Made by a program: the position numbers and the translations under genes. The notes beneath the pieces are model-generated. The model saw only the letters and a list, made by a program, of their open reading frames with translations, was not told the origin of the DNA and did not search any database. Below, piece after piece: positions 25,927 through 33,389 of a stretch of DNA of 64,000 nt; positions within the stretch are counted from its first letter, which is position 1, and each line of letters begins with the position of its first letter. The DNA is from a virus: IMG/VR virus record IMGVR_UViG_3300032293_001310, positions 1 to 64,000 of that record; one strand, given 5' to 3'.

Positions 25927-26415
25927 ATGGCAGAACTACTAGACCAGAATCAAATATTTTTTACGGCCTTCGAGCCCAAGGTGCAGAACCGTTTCATCAT
26001 GAACATCGATGGAATTCCTGCATACCTGATCAAAGCCGCAGCACGTCCGAACATTAACGTCGGAACAATCACATTGGATCACATTAACTTGAAGCGTAAA
26101 CTCAAGGGTAAGAGTGAATGGCAAGATATTTCAATTACATTGTACGACCCAATCGTTCCATCTGCTGCACAGGCTGCTATGGAATGGGTACGTCTTGCAC
26201 ACGAGTCTGTTACCGGTCGTAACGGCTATGCTGATATGTACAAGAAGGATATTCAAATTCAAGTTCTTGGTCCTGTTGGCGACGTTGTTGAAAAATGGGA
26301 TATCAAAGGTGCGTTTCCCAACTCAGTGAACTTCCAAACCATGGATTGGGCAAATGCAGAAGCAATGACAGTTGAAATAACACTGTCTATGGATTATTGC
26401 ATCCTACAGTTCTAA
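25927..26415 (+). CDS. Tail tube protein (T4 gp19-like)
   Basis: 162 residues, matching T4 gp19 in length (163). NRFIMNIDGIPAYLIKAAA, the GTITLDHINLKRKLKGKSEW strand pair and a final EITLSMDYCILQF are typical of the tube fold shared with Hcp and the gpV family. Hexamers stack inside the sheath to form the DNA conduit. No clear Shine-Dalgarno; the leader has CTTAACCAATAAAATACT. Codon choice is more G+C rich than in the fibre array, as for the sheath, consistent with high expression. Confidence 0.92.
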   Translation: MAELLDQNQIFFTAFEPKVQNRFIMNIDGIPAYLIKAAARPNINVGTITLDHINLKRKLKGKSEWQDISITLYDPIVPSAAQAAMEWVRLAHESVTGRNGYADMYKKDIQIQVLGPVGDVVEKWDIKGAFPNSVNFQTMDWANAEAMTVEITLSMDYCILQF

Positions 26416-26441
26416 TATTATTATTATAGTGTTCTGTATTA

Positions 26442-26471
26442 AACCCTCACCATAAAAAGTGGGGGTTTTTT
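26442..26471 (+). terminator. Intrinsic terminator after the tail tube
   Basis: Stem AACCCTCAC (26442-26450) with GTGGGGGTT (26459-26467), one G-U pair, 8-nt loop, T tract to 26471. Confidence 0.88.
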
Positions 26472-26479
26472 ATTTTATC

Positions 26480-26508
26480 TTGACAAGTTTTCGTCTACCC
26501 CCTATAAC
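26480..26508 (+). promoter_or_regulatory. Sigma70-like promoter TTGACA-17-TATAAC
   Basis: -35 at 26480-26485, -10 at 26503-26508, just after the terminator. The leader to 26590 contains the late box at 26566, so the following operon may be read both early and late. Confidence 0.55.
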
Positions 26509-26565
26509 CCCGGGTATTACCTGAGTGAAACACAACTATATCATACTTTTTTATAGTATAGTTGA

Positions 26566-26573
26566 TATTTATA
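26566..26573 (+). promoter_or_regulatory. Late-type promoter box TATTTATA for the tagged-protein operon
   Basis: Exact box 16 bp before the ATG of the first of four operonic tagged genes. Confidence 0.55.
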
Positions 26574-26589
26574 TATACTTAAAAATATT

Positions 26590-27270
26590 ATGAATAAATC
26601 AGAACTAAAATCTATCATACGTGAAGTAGTTGAGGCAGTAATGAAAGACGACTTTGCTCCATTGGGCGTAGCACAGGAATGGAGATTGGATGAAGCCGGC
26701 CCTCCGGGATTTCCAAAAAAATTAAGAAAGCAGTTGATTACAAAGTATAAAAAGAAATATCCGAATGATGAAAAGCGTGCGATGAAGGCAGCATTTGGTA
26801 CAATGTGGAAGATCTTTTATGCCAAGAAAAAAGGAAACAAAAAAGTAAACGAAATGTGGGAAGCGTGTGAACGTCAAGAGATTGCGGAAATTTCTTTGAC
26901 AGAAAATAATATCAACGAAGCCATACCAGACGAAGATCCAAATGATCCATTGTATGTTGAGTATCTAAGTGATAGACAGGGCGAAGACCCGTTTATGATG
27001 AACGGAACTAAGTGGCAATATGTTAATGCAAAATATCCAAATGGCAAAAAAGATCTTGGTGTGTATTCCTTCGCCGAAGATATGGTTTATGGATACAACG
27101 CTTTTAGAACCAAATTTAATTTAAAAGAAGAAAAAAATGTTAAGGCAAAAAAGCAAGAGCATCCGCACGATGAAACGGACATGAGTAACCCAGAAGAAAA
27201 ACGTGAAGTTGAGTTGGCAAAAAAAGCAAGAGATGCATCTGAAGAAATCTTAAAAATGCACGGAAAATAA
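26590..27270 (+). CDS. Tagged protein with GFPKKL/KAAFGTMWKIF module
   Basis: 226 residues. MNKSELKSIIREVVEAVMK is the clearest copy of the shared N-terminal helix and contains a (V/I)xE-Ala site at E15. Residues 57-100 (PPGFPKKLRKQL, MKAAFGTMWKIFY) form a small module I have seen repeated in giant aquatic myovirus proteins without known function. The rest is charged and probably loosely structured (HPHDETDMSNPEEKREVELA). No enzyme motif. Ends TAATG, overlapping the next start by 1 bp. A capsid-internal role is proposed in the findings. Confidence 0.65.
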   Translation: MNKSELKSIIREVVEAVMKDDFAPLGVAQEWRLDEAGPPGFPKKLRKQLITKYKKKYPNDEKRAMKAAFGTMWKIFYAKKKGNKKVNEMWEACERQEIAEISLTENNINEAIPDEDPNDPLYVEYLSDRQGEDPFMMNGTKWQYVNAKYPNGKKDLGVYSFAEDMVYGYNAFRTKFNLKEEKNVKAKKQEHPHDETDMSNPEEKREVELAKKARDASEEILKMHGK

Positions 27271-27833
27271 TGAATAAGTCTACACTCAAAGAAGTAATTC
27301 AAAATGTGGTTGCTCATAAACTGGCGGAAACCAACGGTGATGCGTCAAAGTATGGATATATTATTTCCGGAAAAGACACCAACGATCCGCACCTTCAGTT
27401 AATAGGTTATGGTAATATGCCAAAAAGTTATTGGCAAAAAAAACTTGACGGATACGCCGACGAGTTGAAGAAGAGAATTAAAGCCGAAGACTGGAATGCG
27501 GCGGTATACTTTATGAAGCAAAGTAGTGTATTCAATCTCGCAGTCAATATGATGAACGAAATATACGAAAAAGATCTTAATGAACTTGATACCACACTCG
27601 ATTCATCTGCTGCTGAAACTGGATTGACTGACGCGGATAAAAAAGAACTAGAGAATCTAAAATCTCAGAGTGACAAACTAACTGCTAATATTAAAAAAAT
27701 AGAAGGCGATATGGCTAAATTGCAACAAACCATTCAGCCAAAGATACAACGGGCAGAACGTGCAAAAGCAAAATTACAAAAGCAACAGTCCGATGTTATT
27801 CGTAAGCAGCAGTCCATACAAGACAGGGCTTGA
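27270..27833 (+). CDS. Tagged coiled-coil protein
   Basis: 187 residues. The tag MNKSTLKEVIQNVVAHKLAE carries an LAE at 18-20. Residues 85-187 are a long coiled coil (ENLKSQSDKLTANIKKIEGD, QRAERAKAKLQKQQSD), Lys/Gln rich. The middle (YWQKKLDGYADELKKRI) is also helical. No catalytic motif. Starts inside the TAATG overlap, so it is made together with the protein before it. Confidence 0.63.
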   Translation: MNKSTLKEVIQNVVAHKLAETNGDASKYGYIISGKDTNDPHLQLIGYGNMPKSYWQKKLDGYADELKKRIKAEDWNAAVYFMKQSSVFNLAVNMMNEIYEKDLNELDTTLDSSAAETGLTDADKKELENLKSQSDKLTANIKKIEGDMAKLQQTIQPKIQRAERAKAKLQKQQSDVIRKQQSIQDRA

Positions 27834-27839
27834 TATGTT

Positions 27840-29624
27840 ATGGACAATATCGAGAAACAACTTCTGGAACTCGAAGAAAACCTACATAAATGGTTCAAGG
27901 AGAAATGGGTAAGATTCGGACCAGATGGTAAGATACGTGGTCAATGTGCCAGAGAAAAATCAAGCGAAGGTAAGCCAAAATGTCGTCCACTAAAGTCTGC
28001 ACAAGCGATGGGAAAGAAAGGTAGAGCAACTGCTGCACGCAGAAAGAGACGTGAAGACCCAAATCCAGATCGTAGCGGCAAAGCAAAAAATGTAAAAACC
28101 GAGGCTGATAAGATGGATGAACTAAAGTGCTGGAAGGGATACTCACGAGTACGTGGTGTGCCTGCTGGTGCACCAGGTAGTTGTAAAAAGAAAACAGAGG
28201 AATCTATAACAGAATCTTCCAATTTCTCTATTGAACAACTGGCAACCATTAGCGATGAAGCACTGGATCAAGCATATGGATATGGTCGCAGCACGACGGG
28301 TAATACTTTTGGTTGGCAGGCTAATGTAATGTCTGCAACATATGCTAAAGAAGTAATTGATATGGGCGTCACTGACATCGAAAAAATTGCGAATGCTATT
28401 CACAAAGGATGGAATGTCACGGCAAAAAAGTTTGTTGAAAATCCGGATCAATTTGATGATACTGAAAAACTACGCCAGTCTGGTAAACTGGATAATAAGA
28501 TACAACAAAGAAAAAAATTGATGAATATTGATTACAACCAACTAAGCGATGCCGAAAAAGAAAAGGATCGTGTTGTAGCTCGTGCTTTGTTGCAATCGTT
28601 GAAAAAAGAATTGAGCGAATCTATAACACCAGAAACCATACATAAACTTGCAGACGACTTAGGTATTGAGTGGGACAACGAGCCAAGCTTTCTTGAACTT
28701 ACAAAAGAGTTGACGGGTAAAGAACACTTGGACGATTTAAATCAAGCAGAGTTGATGAAAGTTAAAAACCATTTAGAAAAACAAAATATAGCAGAAACAG
28801 AGGAATTTACTATGGATAATGTAAATGAAAATCATATGTGCCCTATTTGTGGTGGAGAACTTGTGTCAGAACTATTGATGAACGAAAAGAAAGATGCTTG
28901 TTATTATAAAGTTAAATCGCGCTATAAAGTGTGGCCAAGTGCATATGCTTCTGGTGCATTGGTAAAATGCCGTAAAAAAGGAGCAAAGAACTGGGGAACC
29001 AAGTCAGAAGGCGTTGAAGAACTTGATGAAAAATGGAGTGAAAAATATAAGCGTAGCATTGATTGTAGCCAGCCAAAAGGATTCAGTCAAAAAGCACATT
29101 GCCAAGGAAGAAAAAAGAACGAGGAAACACTTATGAAAGAAGAACAACTAAAGAATATAATCAGAGAAATGGTAGATGAACTGTATAAAGAACAGACCCA
29201 GATGCAGGATGAATGTTGGGAATGTTATGAAGCCGCAATGCAGGAAGGTACCGATGAAGTTTGGGAAGAATGTTATCGCAAGACAAATTGGAACATGGTA
29301 CCAGAAGGTGAAGAACACACCTGCGAAGGTGACACATTTTATGAAGTATACGGGGACCAGAGGTATGAAGCCGATGTAATTGAAGAAGCAGAATATCGTG
29401 GTCGTAAAGTAAAACTCGGAAAGCCAATGAGAGGCGATGTCAAGAAGTTTAAAGTGTATGTTAGAAAACCAAACGGTAAAGTTGTAAAAGTCAATTTCGG
29501 TGACAAGAAGATGCGCATTAAGAAGAGTAATCCGAAACGCCGCAAGAGTTTTAGAGCAAGGCATAATTGTAAAAATCCTGGCCCAAGATGGAAAGCACGT
29601 TATTGGAGTTGCAGAAAGTGGTAA
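27840..29624 (+). CDS. Mosaic of small basic/Cys modules, possibly several proteins in one frame
   Basis: 594 residues built of separate short modules. KWVRFGPDGKIRGQC then KPKCRPLKSAQAMGKKGRA (15-65) resembles the DUF5872-type phage domain. Then: CWKGYSRVRGVPAGAPGSC (about 97-115); a helical ELTKELTGKEHLDDLNQ unit (about 280-296); MCPICGGEL; CYYKVKSRYKVWPSAYASGA (about 350-370); KYKRSIDCSQPKGFSQKAHC (about 400-420); an internal tag MKEEQLKNIIREMVDELYK (from 432); and a strongly basic end with KSFRARHNCK and RYWSCRKW. The end module recurs near head genes of aquatic T4-like phages. ATGs at 28812 and 29133 are in frame and preceded by AGAGGA and GAGGAA, so internal starts are likely. Basic charge suggests DNA contact in the head. 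Confidence 0.68.
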   Translation: MDNIEKQLLELEENLHKWFKEKWVRFGPDGKIRGQCAREKSSEGKPKCRPLKSAQAMGKKGRATAARRKRREDPNPDRSGKAKNVKTEADKMDELKCWKGYSRVRGVPAGAPGSCKKKTEESITESSNFSIEQLATISDEALDQAYGYGRSTTGNTFGWQANVMSATYAKEVIDMGVTDIEKIANAIHKGWNVTAKKFVENPDQFDDTEKLRQSGKLDNKIQQRKKLMNIDYNQLSDAEKEKDRVVARALLQSLKKELSESITPETIHKLADDLGIEWDNEPSFLELTKELTGKEHLDDLNQAELMKVKNHLEKQNIAETEEFTMDNVNENHMCPICGGELVSELLMNEKKDACYYKVKSRYKVWPSAYASGALVKCRKKGAKNWGTKSEGVEELDEKWSEKYKRSIDCSQPKGFSQKAHCQGRKKNEETLMKEEQLKNIIREMVDELYKEQTQMQDECWECYEAAMQEGTDEVWEECYRKTNWNMVPEGEEHTCEGDTFYEVYGDQRYEADVIEEAEYRGRKVKLGKPMRGDVKKFKVYVRKPNGKVVKVNFGDKKMRIKKSNPKRRKSFRARHNCKNPGPRWKARYWSCRKW

Positions 29625-29642
29625 AAATTAGATACTGTTAAT

Positions 29643-30827
29643 ATGAAAAAAACCGAACTAAAACAATTAATAAAAGAAGCGGTCGTCAAAGTATTGTACG
29701 AACAAACGCTACCGCCCGGTATAAGTCCCGATGCCGTGATGACTTTGGATCAGTTTATTAAAGGGTCGATTGAAGAAGCAGAAGGAGATTTTCTTGGTGC
29801 AAGAACCAGACCCATTTCTCCAGAAGAAATGCAGGCGTATCTAGATCGCGTTAAGAGAAAAGAAAAAACCGCAGGCGACAAATATAATCTTCCATATATC
29901 CACGGAAGTAACATAAAAATAAAAAACGAAGAAGGAAAAACTTACGACCAAGAGAGGTTGAAGGATGCCATAAAAACTCGTCCATCACAAATATTAAAAC
30001 AGAATGCCAAGATGGCAAAGAGTTCAGGTCCAAACACTGTGTTTTTTGATATCGGGTTGCCAGCATTAAAGGGGTTGGCAGTAAATGAAAAAACCAACGA
30101 GTTTATAGTCGTTGACACATGTCCGGGCGCAGGACAGTGTAAAATATATTGTTATGCAATGAAAGGTGGATATGTTCAGTGGAAAAGCGTATCGTTATCA
30201 CAAACTCGACTATTGAACTTTCTAATTAACGATCCTCAAGGATTTAAATCTCAATTTCAATCCGAATTGGAGTCTAAAGCAAATTCTGCATTAAAACGCG
30301 GTAAAAAAGTGTTAGTGAGATGGCACGATGCTGGAGACTTCTTTAGTCCACAGTATTTGAACATGGCATTTGATATTGCCCGCAGTTTTCCCGAAATTGA
30401 ATTTTATGCTTACACAAAAATGGCAGATGTTGCTCAGAGCGATAAACCTGCAAATTTTAAGATGAATTTTTCTATGGGGGCAAAACCCGAACAAGAAAAG
30501 CAGATAGATTTTGATAAGACCAAACATTCTACGGTGATACCAAAACCGATGTTTGACAAATATATTTCAAAAAATGAAAAAGGAAAAGCGGTCAGAGACA
30601 AAAAAGGAAGAATGCAATTTAAAGACGACGACGAACTAAATTCTTTTAAGCAAGATTTGGCCGCAAAGTATAGAGTACCAGTTGATAGTATTCTTACATA
30701 TGACGAGATGCTAGATACACCAGAATCCGATGAGCAGAACAAGTACAACGTAATCGTTCGTCCCGGCGATGGAGATGTAAGTGCAAGTCGCGGAGATGTT
30801 AAGGGAACATATTTATTAATCCACTAA
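29643..30827 (+). CDS. Tagged Gene-product-88-like protein
   Basis: 394 residues. The first 21, MKKTELKQLIKEAVVKVLYE, are the tag, with IKE-Ala at 10-13. The core has DTCPGAGQCKIYCYAMKGG (C160, C166, C170) and VRWHDAGDFFSPQYL (R226, H228, D229, D232). This Cys-cluster plus RxHxxGDF pair is the mark of the phage family Gene product 88 (GP88), whose biochemical function is not established; a metal or Fe-S centre is plausible from the cysteines. Insertions of Lys-rich sequence follow. The tag and a 75-residue leader are additions to the usual domain. Confidence 0.7.
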   Translation: MKKTELKQLIKEAVVKVLYEQTLPPGISPDAVMTLDQFIKGSIEEAEGDFLGARTRPISPEEMQAYLDRVKRKEKTAGDKYNLPYIHGSNIKIKNEEGKTYDQERLKDAIKTRPSQILKQNAKMAKSSGPNTVFFDIGLPALKGLAVNEKTNEFIVVDTCPGAGQCKIYCYAMKGGYVQWKSVSLSQTRLLNFLINDPQGFKSQFQSELESKANSALKRGKKVLVRWHDAGDFFSPQYLNMAFDIARSFPEIEFYAYTKMADVAQSDKPANFKMNFSMGAKPEQEKQIDFDKTKHSTVIPKPMFDKYISKNEKGKAVRDKKGRMQFKDDDELNSFKQDLAAKYRVPVDSILTYDEMLDTPESDEQNKYNVIVRPGDGDVSASRGDVKGTYLLIH

Positions 30828-30833
30828 ATTATT

Positions 30834-31478
30834 ATGAAAAAATCAGAACTAAAAACATTAATAAAAACCATAGTCGTAGAGGCTATTTCAGTAAAAGATG
30901 AACTTAGACGCAAGTCCGCAGATGAAAGTTTAAACAAGACGCCATCGAAGATGAACGTAAAAGAAGAAATCTTGAAAATGATTCGTGAAGAAATTCACGA
31001 GATGTCACGTACTGCCGGTTCTATCGGTAATAAATTTAAAGTACAAGATCCAAATTCTCCAACTGGATGGGTAGCCAGTGGCCACCCAAAAACACCAGAT
31101 GGAACGCCAGTACCACCGCCGGGTAAAGCCGCTGGCATCAGCGGTTCCAAACCGACGGGCACCCCCGATTCAGACGAAGACGAAGGAGATGACGAGGATT
31201 CTGGACCAGTCGCCCCAGTCCAAGCAAACTCAAAGGTGTCTATTGTCGTTGATGGAGATGAACTTCCCGCCAAGTTGGATATGAATAAAGTAAAAGGCCC
31301 GATAATGGGCTATCTGAAGTCTGTTCTTAGCGGGTCAAACATAATTATGTACAAAGCCCACCCGTCCGTACAAGAAAAACTAGATCAATTGAGCGATCTA
31401 TATACTGACGATAAGTTACCTCTTGATGCAAAATTGCAACTTTCTATACAGAAAGACGGCACTATATCTGCAATTTGA
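30834..31478 (+). CDS. Double-tagged protein with acidic linker
   Basis: 214 residues. It begins MKKSELKTLIKTIVVEAIS, and at residue 40 a second copy appears, MNVKEEILKMIREEIHEMS, whose ATG (30951) could also act as a start. Residues 60-130 are Gly/Pro/Asp/Glu rich and probably disordered (PDSDEDEGDDEDSGP). The C-terminal 85 residues form a small alpha/beta domain (KVSIVVDGDELPAKLD, LQLSIQKDGTISAI). No recognised family. Last gene of the tagged operon, followed by a terminator. Confidence 0.62.
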   Translation: MKKSELKTLIKTIVVEAISVKDELRRKSADESLNKTPSKMNVKEEILKMIREEIHEMSRTAGSIGNKFKVQDPNSPTGWVASGHPKTPDGTPVPPPGKAAGISGSKPTGTPDSDEDEGDDEDSGPVAPVQANSKVSIVVDGDELPAKLDMNKVKGPIMGYLKSVLSGSNIIMYKAHPSVQEKLDQLSDLYTDDKLPLDAKLQLSIQKDGTISAI

Positions 31479-31501
31479 TATAAGGGTAAACTCGCTTGCT
31501 C

Positions 31502-31532
31502 GTTCTGCCGCTTTTTAGCGGCAGAACTTTTT
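31502..31532 (+). terminator. Intrinsic terminator ending the tagged-protein operon
   Basis: Perfect 11-bp stem GTTCTGCCGCT/AGCGGCAGAAC (31502-31512 and 31517-31527) with a TTTT loop and T5. Confidence 0.95.
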
Positions 31533-31591
31533 ATATATACAAAAAACTATTTTTAGTTCATATATATGAATAAACAAAAGTTATACTAAAT

Positions 31592-32437
31592 ATGGATAAT
31601 ACAATACCAGTTACAAAGCAGAATACATTGACGACATCGTTGGTACAGCCCGCCGAATCTACTAAGCAATCGGCACCAACTATAACAGTAAAACTACCAA
31701 CAAAAGGTTATTTTTATCCCACAAATCATCCATTGTCGAGCGGTACAATTGAACTATATCATGTCACTGCTAAACACGAAGACATTCTTAGTAACAGCAA
31801 TCTTCTAAAGAAAGGAACAGTATTGGATGAATTTTTGAAAGCGTTGATTGCTACACCAGGCGTTGCATTAAACGATATTTTTATTGGAGACAAAAACGCA
31901 TTGTTCATAGAGTCGAGAAAAAATGCATACGGTGAAACATATACCACAAAAATAAAGTGTCCGGAGTGCGGCGAAGAATCTAACGTTGATATAGATATTT
32001 CCGCTGTGGGATCAAGGGCGTTTCCATTTGAAAACTATGTTCGCGGAGAAAATAAGTTTACATTCTTGCTTCCATCGTCGAAAAAGACAGTAACGTGGGG
32101 ATTGTTAACGCACAAGGATGAAAGTGATATAGATCAGGAATTAAAAGCACTTGCTAAATTGGGAACCAGCACATCCGCACCAGAAGTTACCACCCGACTG
32201 AAATATACAATAAAGGCGATAGACGGCGAAACGGACCGCGCAAAGATCAAGAATTTTATTGATACACAAATGGTTGCAAAAGATAGTTTGGCATTCAGGC
32301 GTCACGTTAGAGAAACCACTCCGGATTTAGATATGATGTTTGACTTTAATTGTCCAAAATGTGGGCACACTCAAAAGATGCCGATTCCTTTGGGAGCAAA
32401 CTTTTTCTGGCCAAACTTGACTGACAGAGATATGTGA
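31592..32437 (+). CDS. Baseplate hub assembly protein, T4 gp26-like, zinc-ribbon type
   Basis: 281 residues. KLPTKGYFYPTNHPLSSG, the TAKHEDILSNSNLLKKG helix and the NAYGETYTTKIKCPECG segment match the T4 baseplate family that includes gp26, needed for assembly of the central hub. CPEC (C123, C126) and CPKC (C254, C257) can form one C4 zinc site joining the two ends of the domain. It precedes a paralogue by GTGA overlap and the tape measure, the expected neighbourhood. T4 gp26 is about 208 residues, so this version is longer. Confidence 0.7.
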   Translation: MDNTIPVTKQNTLTTSLVQPAESTKQSAPTITVKLPTKGYFYPTNHPLSSGTIELYHVTAKHEDILSNSNLLKKGTVLDEFLKALIATPGVALNDIFIGDKNALFIESRKNAYGETYTTKIKCPECGEESNVDIDISAVGSRAFPFENYVRGENKFTFLLPSSKKTVTWGLLTHKDESDIDQELKALAKLGTSTSAPEVTTRLKYTIKAIDGETDRAKIKNFIDTQMVAKDSLAFRRHVRETTPDLDMMFDFNCPKCGHTQKMPIPLGANFFWPNLTDRDM

Positions 32438-33348
32438 AATTAAATTCGGAAATAATAGATTTAGCATCCGAAGGATATTTTTACCCAGAAGACAATCCAC
32501 TGTCGTCTGGTAAATTGGGAATATTTCCAATAACCGCTGAATACGAAGAACTGTTAAGTAATTCGAACCTAATTAAACGAAATTTACTTGATCGGCATTT
32601 TTTGACCCACATCGTTGACGGTACATTAGACTACGACAGTTTATTAAATTGTGATCGTGAATCGATATTATTGAATCTTAGAATTGCCAACTATGGTGCT
32701 GCAACAAAGATAAAAGTAAGATGTGAAGAGTGTGAGGCGGATCCTGAGTTTGATATATCCTTTGCTTTCAAGTCGAAACCGTTTGATTTTTCTAAACACA
32801 CGCGAGGAAAAAATAAACTAGAATATAAGTTTAAAAAAACTAATAAAACTTTGTATTTTAAACTTCCTACCGTCAACGAACAGCGGGTATACGTTGAACA
32901 AGGATGGTTGAATTTTCTTAAGCGTATAACTTTGGAAATTGATGGCGTTGACGATATATCAAGTTTTTATGAGTATCATCTACCTGCAAGTGATAGTAGA
33001 GCATTTAGAGTATACTACGAAAACAACACACCGGGATACCAAAACACCGTATCAACTCAATGCCCGTCGTGCAAGAATGTAAAGAATTCAAAATTGGAAA
33101 TAAACGAGGACATTTTCGGTATATCGCCCGAAAGCAAGATGCTTATACACGGCGAAATATTTGACTTGTGTTATTATAGTAACGGTGCATTTACACAAGA
33201 AGGTGTATATAAAATGCCCACAAGTTTACGAAGTTTTTATATAAAAAAGTTGGTTGAGGCAAAAAAGGCGGAAAAAGAAGCAAATGAAGCCGCCGCAAAG
33301 GGGTCTGGAACGGGTAAAATAGCACGCCCACCTACAGTAAAAAGATAA
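32434..33348 (+). CDS. Second gp26-like baseplate hub assembly protein (paralogue)
   Basis: 304 residues from a GTG start that overlaps the previous stop (GTGA); an ATG start is not available nearby. The same framework recurs: EGYFYPEDNPLSSGKLGIF, TAEYEELLSNSNLIKR, NYGAATKIKVRCEEC. The cysteines C97/C100 and C210/C213 keep the C4 site. A Lys/Glu/Ala-rich tail from residue 270 is absent from the partner. The pair probably acts together in hub assembly, an inference from tandem arrangement. Confidence 0.68.
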   Translation: MKLNSEIIDLASEGYFYPEDNPLSSGKLGIFPITAEYEELLSNSNLIKRNLLDRHFLTHIVDGTLDYDSLLNCDRESILLNLRIANYGAATKIKVRCEECEADPEFDISFAFKSKPFDFSKHTRGKNKLEYKFKKTNKTLYFKLPTVNEQRVYVEQGWLNFLKRITLEIDGVDDISSFYEYHLPASDSRAFRVYYENNTPGYQNTVSTQCPSCKNVKNSKLEINEDIFGISPESKMLIHGEIFDLCYYSNGAFTQEGVYKMPTSLRSFYIKKLVEAKKAEKEANEAAAKGSGTGKIARPPTVKR

Positions 33349-33358
33349 GTTCGGGATA

Positions 33359-33366
33359 TATTTATA
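33359..33366 (+). promoter_or_regulatory. Late-type promoter box TATTTATA before the tape measure
   Basis: Exact box 23 bp upstream of the tape-measure ATG; no Shine-Dalgarno in the leader. Confidence 0.55.
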
Positions 33367-33389
33367 ATATAACCTGATATATAATAGAC

